DNA of 64,000 nt, from assembly GCA_036365455.1 (NCBI GenBank), contig JAWQUS010000020.1, positions 9,397,001-9,461,000 of the forward strand, in the 5' to 3' direction. How positions within the stretch are numbered: position 1 is the stretch's first letter; each line of letters starts with the position of its first letter. The notes under the pieces were generated by a model. It saw only the letters and a program-made list of their open reading frames with translations. It was not told the origin of the DNA and made no database searches. Position numbers and translations under genes: made by a program. Source of the DNA: Macrosoma leucophasiata (lineage: Eukaryota; Arthropoda; Insecta; Lepidoptera; Hedylidae). This document shows positions 55,912-64,000 of this stretch, piece by piece.

Positions 55912-56200
55912 ATGGATTTACTTCAAATTTGCATGAATTTCCGAGAATTTTCAAAGACACCGCATTGGGTAAGGTTCATAGGTACCGTGCATCCAAATAA
56001 TGGCGAAATCTATTTCCTGCGGTTGTTACTTCACATGGTCCGAGGCTCAACGTATTTCACTTTTCTGAGGACATTTGATGGCAAGGAGTATCCCACTTAC
56101 TTACCGCGCAGCTTGCGTAGCACGTCACCTTCTCGACGGTTACCAAAACTGGGATTACACCCTCGCGGAGGCAAGCGTCAGTGACGGAGAAATATCGCCA
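55912..56200 (+). pseudogene. Helitron helicase-region relic, N-terminal piece
   Basis: The frame reads 'TVHPNNGEIYFLRLLLHMVR', 'GSTYFTFLRTFDGKEYPTY'. In a shifted frame it continues 'AACVARHLLDGYQNWDYTLA' and 'EASVSDGE'. This order (HPxNxExxYLRLLL..VRG...LRT.dG..y.t..eAC...gLL....W...L.eA) is the characteristic block of Helitron RepHel proteins between Rep and helicase. At least one frameshift near 56105 and a stop after the block break it. Confidence 0.78.
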
Positions 56201-56396
56201 TCATCTGTCTGAAGATTTTCTATGAGCTTTGAGACAAGTGCTACTGGAGACAAGGTCGAAGTAACTAATGAACGCATGCTGAACACCTGTCTTAGTTCAT
56301 TTCAAGATGTGGTCATTTCCACCACCGATTGAACTATCGAATATGGGTTACCAGCTCCCCAAATCATCACCGCATCAAGACCGTAGAAATTGAGAG

Positions 56397-56682
56397 TTTT
56401 TTTTTTATGTAATGGAAGTGGTAAACAAACGTGCAGTTCACATTGATGTTAAGTGATGACTGCAGCCTATAGACACCCACACAAAGACCAAGGTCAAAAT
56501 GCAGATGCGGTACCACTCCTGAGGCCTAAGGTCTTATGCCTCTGTGCCGGAAATTACAGGGCCGTACATTACCACCTGACCGGAACACGATAGTGTTGAA
56601 CACTACCATTTAGCGGCAAGTATATTAGGTAATGCGGTGGTGCCTACGCCCGCGTGCTCCGTCACTGGGGCTCTACCACCAG
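56397..56682 (-). mobile_element. Family A copy inserted in the Helitron relic
   Basis: Complete unit from the T-run (56397-56406) to 'ggggctctaccaccagt'. It separates the two helicase pieces. 'gtagaaat' occurs on both sides (56383-56390 and 56682-56689), although six bases lie between the left copy and the T-run, so the target duplication is imperfect. Confidence 0.88.
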
Positions 56683-56733
56683 TAGAAATAACGCTGAGAC
56701 CAATTACAATCCGGGCGAAATGACCATGTCGCT

Positions 56734-56960
56734 TTGTTCTCTTCAGAGCAAAAACAAATGTATGATACCGTTCTTGAAAGCGTTGGGCAAAACCAGGGTA
56801 AAATATTTTTCTCCTGGATTTTGGATGTTCCTGGTGGAACAGGAAAAACATTTGTTACCACTGGCATACTTGCAGAGGTCAGGAGGCAAAATTGCTATTG
56901 CTGTAGCGTCGTGGGGAAATAAATTACTGCCATGTGTTCCGCGTCCATCACTGTTAGAAA
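56734..56960 (+). pseudogene. Helitron Pif1-like helicase, Walker A piece
   Basis: The frame 56734-56922 reads 'LDVPGGTGKTFVTTGILAEV'-like sequence. The P-loop GGTGKT is at 56833-56850, preceded by an 'EQKQMYDTVLESV' helix as in Pif1-family helicases of Helitrons. The following 'GGKIAIAVASWGNKLL' (the alanine/valine-rich 'ASSGIAA' step) is found in the next frame, so a frameshift lies near 56880. The rest of the helicase is missing. Confidence 0.82.
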
Positions 56961-57029
56961 CGGTCAAAAGTTTTTTTTATTTATCTAATTTTTTAAGGCT
57001 GAATATATGACGAAATAATAGCTCAACAC

Positions 57030-57178
57030 ACATTTTATACATTCACAAACGCTTAATTTGATCTCTATTACACAGACATCAATTAGTGACTTGTACTTAC
57101 ACGTGCACCTGTGCGCGTAGCGCGTAGAGAATACCAAATGTCGCCCATAAGAGGGGACTCCTCCTATACATTTCTCGC
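57030..57178 (-). repeat. Repeat C, copy 2
   Basis: Reverse complement of 9700-9880 without its palindrome: 'cacagacatcaattagtgac', 'acacgtgcacctgtgcgcgt' and 'tcgcccataagaggggact'. The minus ORF 56985-57182 runs through it. Confidence 0.7.
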
Positions 57179-57553
57179 ACATATCCCAATGGCAGAGAAT
57201 ATGTATTAATACTTAAGTAGTATAAAACTCATTACGTCTATTTTCTAGGTATATAGATAAGTACAAATTTTAGACTGCGACGAGAATGTAAAAACTTCTG
57301 TGTCCACTATTGTTACACAAAGTTTACCGCACTACACGCCAGCGAATATCAACGTATAAAATATAAAATCACTCGTGCATAACTTTGACCACTGCAACAT
57401 ATTTGATTAATCAAAACTGTCAGCAACACGCTCTTTTGAACATGGATACAACACCGAAAGATAGAAGTTTGCATACAAAATAGTTATGTTTTATTTACTA
57501 ATGACGGCTATCTAGCCACTGGACTACAGTGTTACAATAATAATACAGATAGA
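57179..57553. other. No feature seen
   Basis: AT-rich, no ORF or repeat match. Confidence 0.5.
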
Positions 57554-57555
57554 TA

Positions 57556-57807
57556 CCGTGCTCAACAATAAATATTGCACATTGAGCCTAGGAAGGATAT
57601 TTCGGCTTATTTCGGGTAGAACGTTATCTCTTTCGCACCGTACCTATTTGTCGTTTGTCGACCGTTTTGAACCATCAAGTTTTGACCAATATCGGACTGT
57701 AATTGCTTACGTAGGCAGTGTGCAACAGAGATAACGCTCTACGAAGTCGAAACGAGTCGATCGTCTATTTCGCAGGCTCGATGTGCAATATTAATTGTTG
57801 AGTACTG
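57556..57807. mobile_element. TA-flanked MITE with long TIRs
   Basis: The left arm starts CCGTGCTCAACAATAAATAT and the right arm is the complement of CAGTACTCAACAATTAATAT. Pairing continues through 'tgcacattgagcct', and through 'agaacgttatctct' against 'agagataacgctct' (TIRs about 80-90 bp in total, with gaps). TA flanks both ends (57554-57555 and 57808-57809). The CAGT-like ends and TA duplication suggest a Tc1/mariner-type parent. No ORF. Confidence 0.8.
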
Positions 57808-57840
57808 TATCTTTCATAGCACCAACTTTGCTTACTAAAA

Positions 57841-57998
57841 ATGAATGTATGTATCTTCACGCCAAGTCCCTTAAAAATAGGCGGAGAGTGTAGTAAGCCA
57901 GATATCCCGCTCCACAAACACCTCCCGAGCTTCTTCTACATTCATCATTCTGTTCATACCAACATGCACGCCGATTTCTAATACTCTTGACCAGACAT
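57841..57998 (-). repeat. Repeat D, reversed copy
   Basis: 'aatgtatgtatcttcacgcc' followed by 'aagtccctt', 'ctccacaaacacctcccgag' and 'catgcacgccgatttctaat', complementary to 33838-33990. The 71-codon minus ORF (57871-58086) overlaps it. Confidence 0.65.
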
Positions 57999-58589
57999 TA
58001 TGTACGAGTATTACAAATGTACCTACATGCAAATAAAAAGTTTTGTACGATATATTATGTATCTTGTGAGGATGGTCAAACGTCAAAGATTAATCGATGA
58101 AAATACAATTGAAAAAGCTGTTTGTCTCAACTAATGTCCACTAAAAAGCAAATAAGTTCAGCCGTCCTATTTTCTACTATATCACACTTAGAACCCTATC
58201 ACTTTTTAATATAATATAGGTATAGATGAGTGAATGATGCTTTTTAGTCTAAATCTCTGGCATCAAAGGGTGTTTAGTTTCCAGATTTAGTATTTTCATC
58301 AATCGGCAAATTAATCCTACAATCAGAAGATATCTACAATGAATAAATTAGATAATATTTGCACATGCACTTGTAATAAGTGAAGCTGTGACATAGAATA
58401 AACTATTGTAAGAATGTACTTTAGGATTATTAGAACACGATAGGCAATCGAATGATAATGATAATCTTATAAGTAAAATGATAAATGTGTTTATTGTTAT
58501 GACTTAATTTTTGTATCCAAAATTTTCTTTCTTTCGTATTGCGCCACCAATTTTCGTTTTTTACACAACCTTATGGTTGACTGGTATAG
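57999..58589. other. No feature seen
   Basis: AT-rich, no supported element. Confidence 0.5.
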
Positions 58590-58660
58590 AATGCTTCCTA
58601 GCATTAAGTCCGCCTCATGTTCGCTCAATGTGCACGAAAGTTTAAATAAATAAATAAATT
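58590..58660 (+). mobile_element. LINE 3' end with terminal hairpin
   Basis: The stem AATGCT-tcct-AGCATT (58590-58605) is followed by 'aagtccgcc', then 'tgtgcacgaaagtttaaa' and TAAA repeats. Same layout as 34862 and 47982 with different stem bases. Confidence 0.65.
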
Positions 58661-60465
58661 TACTACGGTAAGTACGGGTAAGTAATTAAGTATAAGTACC
58701 TACATAAAATATTGATACTATTAAAAATGGAATAAGATAGCTGATGACCTATAACAACATTGACCAGTAAAAAACGTGATGAGTGATAAATGAGCTAGGT
58801 TCTCAATCTTATTATGCATAAAAATGAAGCGCATCCATTTTGTTGAAATAATCTTTGACCTTGACCGAAACAGTATCCGTTTGGCATTTACTAAACGTGT
58901 TTTTATATCAGAACATTAATTTTATTTTAATGACGGTAATATCAATTTCTCAAATCCATTGTATCGCTTAAGACCGACGCCTTCGCTTATCATAATTATT
59001 TAATTTTAGAATGCAGACATAATCGCGTCTACGATCAAAACCGTTCAGTGACACATTGCGCTTGACGTTCGAAATTCAAAACAATAATAAGCTTCGTTCT
59101 TTTTTTTTCTGATAAATTATTCATACCATAATCCGAGTGATGGGAGTGCAGGACCGCTTTCCGTCGACTCATCAGACGGGTATAATTTAATGCGTGCATT
59201 TATTATTGATAATGGAATTAACTGTGCCCGATTATCATATGATTTGATGGACGCACTATCTCCCGATCAGACTAACTTGCCGCCCACTGCACTTAAAAAC
59301 TAGTTAAGCGTAAGTCGATTTCGTCCATCGTGAGTTCCGCACAGAATATAAGTACTAAATCGATCTTACGAAAACATTTTGATTGTATAGGTGCCTCCTT
59401 AATATAAAATAAAAAAATATAATTTTGATTTTAATGTTTTTTTTTCAAAATGTTTTTATTTTTCGTAATGCGATAATTTACCACGTTCTCTCTTATCTCA
59501 GAAGTTAGGACATGTTTACCTATCGCATTATTTCATAGATGTAGGTAATTAAATAGGTATATATAATTTCTTGAGATTTTCACAAAGAGTCTTATCTTAT
59601 TTTATGACAAATATTGTTAGAGGTACACTTTTTAGCCCTTTACCCACCTAAAGCAAGTTTAAATCAAATTTATTTATTTACACCTTTGTCTGCCCAAGAC
59701 TATAGAAGCTGAAAAACAACCGAAACCGGTTGATTTTAAATAATAATTTAAGTTCAATATACGAGAAATAAAAGCGTGAAAATAGAAAAAAAAATAAGAC
59801 GTGGCAGAGGGACAGAAATAGGAGTGATTTTGTAAGGTTTCATTTTTCATTATGATACGGAACCTTAAAAAAGCGACGGCCACAGACGATGTGGTCATTG
59901 CGGCTAATTATTGTTATCTTTATGGTAGCAATCGGTCTGCCTCGTTTACCGCCGCGATAGTAGGTACGCTTTGAAACGCGATTTTTTTCTCTATTTCCAT
60001 TTCCGAAAACTTTTTAGATGTCATTTTTGTAGTTTTTGTCTGTAATTTAATGAAAGAGCGGCACCCAATGAGTATTCGAGTTGATTACTTTTGGTAACCG
60101 TCATTATTTGCGATGATACGAACAATGTTACTATTTCATTAAAGCTACCCAATAAAAATGCGGCGGCTCGTTTCCTTCTATTGATAATGAAATTATATGT
60201 AATTGGCTTTTTGTGTGAGTATGCCTATTCAAGCAGCATTCATTCAACTTTAGTTTATTTTTTTATAATAAAGTGTAAATTTCATTTTTTTTTATTGTAA
60301 ATGTGGTTTGATACTGCTAATATATAATATCTAGATATTACTATGCTGAAGTTTTTTTTTTAACTCATTGAAAAGTTTTCCAAAGATATTGGCTAGTCAA
60401 ATAACTTCATGTTATTCCTTCGAGTCGTTTCTTATTTAATTAGTGGTGGCCAACAATAAATGTGG
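58661..60465. other. Long gene-free stretch
   Basis: AT-rich. 'gatacggaaccttaaaaaag' (59855-59874) may be a scrap of the 2775-2935 repeat. The short ORFs at 59674-59898 and 60091-60300 lack features. Confidence 0.45.
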
Positions 60466-60918
60466 CAGTTAACGGCAGTTTATGTCGATGGTAAGTTACT
60501 GCAGCTTAAAGACATCTATGAATGACACGAAAATCTATGTCAAAATGCATTTTTTTTTATGTATTGGAATTGGCAAACAAGCATGCAGTTCACATTGATG
60601 TTAAGTGATGACTACAGCCTATAGGTGTCTATAAACCACAAAGACCAAGGTAAAAATGTAGATGCGTTACCACTCCTGAGGCCTAAGGTGTTACGCCTCT
60701 GTGCCGGAAATTACAGAGCCGTACATTACCACCTGACCGGAACACGATAGTGCTAAACACTACCATTTAGCGGCAAGTATATTAGGTAATGCGGTGGTGC
60801 CTACGCCCGCGAGCTCTGTCACTGGAGCTCTAGCAACAGTGAATGCATACGTATTTCCACTATTGAAACCTAAGTTGTTTTGATAAAATTACGGGACTGT
60901 ACTTAACCATCCAGTTAC
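60466..60918 (-). mobile_element. Old family A copy interrupted by a younger one
   Basis: Outer halves are 60466-60543 ('gcagttaacggcagtttatg' to 'tctatgtcaaaatgcat') and 60842-60918 ('aatgcatacgtatttccact' to 'ctgtacttaaccatcc'). They are separated by a complete family A copy. AATGCAT is duplicated at 60544-60550 and 60842-60848. Confidence 0.85.
60551..60841 (-). mobile_element. Family A copy, complete, nested in another
   Basis: T-run at 60551-60558, then 'atgtattggaattggcaaac' on to 'gtcactggagctctagcaac'. The 7-bp duplication AATGCAT and the A-run at its 3' end (minus strand) show that family A inserts like a retroposon. Confidence 0.9.
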
Positions 60919-61135
60919 ATGCTCTGCCCACTACCACTCGAGTTTCTCTGTTCAATGGGCTATGGATGGGTCACTTTGATTCTCATATGGATGTCCTTAT
61001 CTCTGATTCGAGTCCGCAGCACCGATCGTAGATCTCTTGATTGCTCACTGCGTGACTTTCTTATGAGGTCCATCCAGCGACGATGTTTCAGTTCCACATG
61101 TCAACACCTTAGTCCTATTAATTCTATCACCAGTA
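60905..61135 (-). mobile_element. Decayed RTE C-terminal fragment
   Basis: On the minus strand 'VLTCGTETSS', 'KVTQ', 'LRTRIRDKDI' and 'KLEW.WAEHVTG' can be read in shifting frames. This parallels the ...VMTYGAETWS...QRSMERAMLG...DRIRN...KLKWQWAGHIV order at 15640-15860. The plus ORF 60919-61146 is its antisense. Confidence 0.65.
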
Positions 61136-61514
61136 AAAGCACTTAGTCTATTTTTTTCCGTCCCGACTTTTAAGTCCCACTTAGATTTAAGTGACATTTG
61201 AGTATTTGGCCGTTAGATCTTCGTTCAAAAATTTTGTTTGTTTATATTTCAACGATTACCTATTATCCGTAAAACTAGACTCACAATGTTAAACCGCTCA
61301 GCAACACCTCGTACAAATCAGTAACTAGCGCTTGTTTAGTCACGTTTCTATTTTTTTACTTGAACCATAAGCTGAGTAAGCTGACAGTTAATGCACTTTA
61401 CGAGTACACGCAGAATGTTGCATGAGAAATGCATGGTGCAAAACAAAAGAAATCGTTCAAGATGTTTTTGGAGTAGTTACAAATATTGTAAATAGTTTAC
61501 CTGATTTTTTTTGC
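61136..61514. other. No feature seen
   Basis: AT-rich, no supported element. Confidence 0.5.
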
Positions 61515-61645
61515 TTACTCGCACAGTTCCAGTGTAGCAGCCCGCGCGCATAGCCACCTAAATTACCTAAACTATCTACCGCCAAAAAAAAAGTTCAACA
61601 CTATCGTGTTCCGGTTAGAAGGTAATGTATGGCCCCGTTAAGGAT
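61515..61645 (+). mobile_element. Family A fragment
   Basis: 'acagttccagtgtagcagcc' to 'ggtaatgtatggccccgtt', with an inserted A-run (61584-61592). Second-subtype features ('ggttagaaggtaatgtatgg'). Confidence 0.65.
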
Positions 61646-63313
61646 TTAAAATTGATAAATTAGTCGCCGGTTCCGAATGTAGGGATTAGGTACGCTTATT
61701 ACGTTTTTCAAGGGATAATATCGAGCGATTACCACTCGATATTTGGGATTTCAATTAATAAAATTGTATGGAAGGTTTGAGCAATATAAATTATATGCCG
61801 CTTAAATCTTCGCTTCTTCTGTTTTCCGATTAGATACAAGTGCGCAGTATACATTTTACCGTCAAATTTAATTACTTTAGAATAACGTTAAGGCTGTTTT
61901 CTCTTCGTTAAATGGCAACGTGAAGTGATCATAAGTTTATGTTTGAGATAAATATTTACTTTTTTCGAATAAGTCTGATATTTCTTTTAGTCTTGGAATG
62001 CATAACTCGAATCCCATCGTACCAAACTTGTATTATTAATTTATTTGCTAATTTTATTGAAAAGACATAAAATGAAGGGTAATTGAAACCTTAATTTCAT
62101 TCAATTTTAAAGTCACGAACTGACAGACGTTAACAAAAAACACAATGGGTAAAAGTAGCTCGTCTAAAGATAAAATCAGCTAACTCCATCCACAGTGTGC
62201 TAATAGAAACCTTTAGCCAAAGAGGCGATCGATCGACAGAATTGAGATACAATACCGAATTCAAATGAGCGATCGTACGTAACGAATGGCCGACATCCGT
62301 CGCGTCACAGTGGGTATTTGTTACACGCGGGGGGTCAGCAGGGAAGCACGTTCCCAACATTCTTTCCGAAATAACGCGTAGGGATGCAAGACGATATCTT
62401 TTGATTTAAAATTGTAAAAGCATCGATGTTAACTGTTGCAGATAATTGATGCATCGAGATAATCCTAATCCTAAACGATATTTTAAACATCGATCTTAAT
62501 GTATTGACGCTGATTCATAATAAATTGAACAATAATTAGCACGAATTACTTAACGTTGCTAAGGTTGCTATAGGTAAAAGTGGACTGGCGGAAAAAAAAA
62601 AAGTAACAAGAAAGCGTAATGCGATGTTTGTTTCCATTCACCGTAGGTAGTTCTAATATTATAAAAATACAGAAACGGATGGATTCACTTGAATAGGTGG
62701 ACGGGTGGACGAGTAGATGGGTGGATAGTTGGTTGGATATACCGAGGGATAAACTGGCCGTCAGGTAGACACATAGATAATAGAGAGAGTGAAAGAGAGA
62801 GAAATGAGTTCATACTATGTATAATATTATTTTGTGTTTTATATTATTCACCATTTAGTAAAGAACTTCATTCATAACGAGGATCCTCCACACGTACACC
62901 ACATTACATAATTATATGTTATAACTATCAGAATAAAATATTTTTTATAAGGTTTAGTTTAATAACAAAAACGATATATCGATGTTTACTTTTATGCTGT
63001 TTGCTTCCCTATAACACCCCATCGCATATGTTCCGCCACATTGCCGATTAATCACTTCACACTTACGACTCCGAACAAAAATTTCTAGTGAATAGGATAA
63101 TTTTTCTCGTAGCTGTAAAACGGAGCGGTCGTTAGCTCGATTTTTGAAGACTGCTCGAAAAATAATAGCGTGTTTTTGAGTGTTTTCCTCGAATGTACCG
63201 TTGCCTGTAAAATGCGAGAATTCGTACATGCATTGGAGTGGTCCGTTTTAAATTGCACCTTTGAACTGACATGCATAAACAGGAAAGTTGAGTTGCGACG
63301 AATTTATTATTTA
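61646..63313. other. No recognised feature
   Basis: AT-rich. GGTGGACG-like short repeats at 62694-62740. The overlapping minus ORFs 62954-63276 have no motif. Confidence 0.45.
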
Positions 63314-63520
63314 TAAACTAGCGACCCGCCCCGTCTTCGCACGGGACCTACCAGAATGTTGCTCAGGTTCAATGCGGCGAAATAAAATGAAATATGTAAC
63401 AATTTTTAAGTTAGGCCTTAACCGTTATAACTCTAAAATTTTATTCAGTAATTTTTCTGTGATACGCGTACGTTCACACATACAGGCAGACAAAAATAAA
63501 TTACAAATCAAACAAAAATA
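63314..63520 (+). repeat. Interspersed repeat with CCCGCCCCGTCTTCGCACGG head
   Basis: 'ataaactagcgacccgcccc' followed by 'gtcttcgcacggg', then a body ending 'cacacatacaggcagac'. I recognise this from lepidopteran DNA as a cousin of the GCCCGCGGC-type repeats (same head logic, different sequence). The ORF 63288-63569 runs through it. Confidence 0.55.
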
Positions 63521-64000
63521 TTCTTTCATTGGAAGAAGCCCAATGTTATTTTTATCTCAGATGCAATAAAAATCACATTGACCTTAGTTTTAAATTACCA
63601 GTTTTGATTTTAGGGTAGATATGTCTATTGGAACTTATTATATTCATTTGCCACCAATACGAACTGCGCGATTGCTTGAAACTCAGTTTCCCCAGAAGAC
63701 TTTCGGATTTTTTAAAACCTATAATTTGAACTCTATCCCATTTATAATAAAGAACGAGGGCAAAATTTTGTCGGGTAAATTAAAAAATAACTGTTCATTA
63801 TTGTTCATGTAGGATTTAAACATAAACCTGTTATTTATCCGCGGTCACAAACTCATAAATTGGGTACAATAAATTTGGAGATATCGCGTTTGTTTGACGC
63901 AAACGTGTGGTAGGATTGTCGTAATTTGGTGTAGAAATTATAGAATTAGGATTTCAAAATGTGTAATGAAGTTGTGTAGGTTCTCAAATTTACTAATTTA
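63521..64000. other. No feature seen
   Basis: AT-rich. The 63-codon ORF 63621-63812 has no recognised feature. Confidence 0.45.

Larger units (their letters stand above)
55187..56960 (+). mobile_element. Decayed autonomous Helitron
   Basis: It probably starts A|TC at 55187 (TCTATACATATAATAAAAC), the 5' terminus style of lepidopteran Helitrons, followed by 'tctccgaagatactggacag'-type sequence. The coding relics at 55912-56200 and 56734-56960 belong to the Helitron helicase. The 5' region contains an internal tandem duplication: 'gaatacttggg.cgtgatcta' at 55526 and again at 55796. A family A copy has inserted at 56397-56682. A 3' hairpin plus CTRR terminus was not found, and the Rep nuclease part is not recognisable. 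Confidence 0.75.

Noticed and set aside
60919..61146. 75-codon plus ORF
   Set aside because: It is the antisense of a decayed RTE C-terminus that can be followed on the minus strand.
62954..63276. Two overlapping minus ORFs (91 and 63 codons)
   Set aside because: Different frames of the same DNA, no motif, no splice or start context.

Overview
This window looks like non-coding nuclear DNA from a moth or butterfly (Lepidoptera). It is AT-rich, has no operon-like gene packing and no complete conserved gene that I can recognise. It is dense with repeat types that I associate with lepidopteran genomes: RTE-clade LINEs, tRNA-headed SINEs, a 'TTGCCCGCGGC...TATAATATTAGTA' repeat, LINE 3' ends with a short hairpin and (TAAA)n-like tails, Helitrons, and many small inverted-repeat elements. 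The species and chromosome cannot be read from the sequence. The window could be intergenic or a very long intron.

Layout. 0-11 kb: a mosaic of interspersed repeats ('family A' copies, one interrupted by a tRNA SINE and one by a LINE tail), a hAT-type MITE (7.6 kb) and a small TTA-flanked MITE (9.3 kb). 11.7-13.0 kb: a 1.3-kb non-autonomous DNA transposon. 14.2-16.4 kb: a 5'-truncated, frameshifted RTE retrotransposon, the largest coding relic here. 18-29 kb: decayed LINE pieces, a second tRNA SINE, a nested RTE insertion with an 11-bp target duplication, an element with about 100-bp terminal inverted repeats (27.4 kb) and a 0.7-kb TIR element (28.4 kb). 29.6-30.8 kb: a three-unit tandem array whose 72-bp core is identical in all units. 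32-35.3 kb: paired family A copies in inverted arrangement, a LINE C-terminal relic and a LINE 3' end. 37.2-38.0 kb: a MITE holding three tandem repeats. 40.9-42.4 kb: a locally duplicated repeat with a GATGGA-type microsatellite, followed by a foldback element with 105-bp arms. 45.3 kb: a second hAT-type MITE with a perfect 8-bp target duplication. 46.5-47.3 kb: a truncated LINE with a 13-bp target duplication. 50-54 kb: two more SINE copies and the best non-transposon coding candidate (51.9-52.2 kb). 54.2-57 kb: the inverted mate of the 28.4-kb element and a decayed Helitron with a Pif1-like helicase P-loop. 57-64 kb: more MITEs and repeat fragments, including one family A copy inserted in another.

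Nothing here forms a working multi-gene system. The coding relics are remnants of selfish elements: RTE reverse transcriptase, other LINE C-termini and Helitron helicase. The two host-gene-like signals are a possible secreted cysteine-rich exon with a good splice donor at 51902-52217, and the conserved core of the 29.6-30.8 kb array. Family names such as 'A', 'C', 'D' and 'E' are my own labels for repeats matched by eye within this window. Boundaries of diverged copies are approximate.
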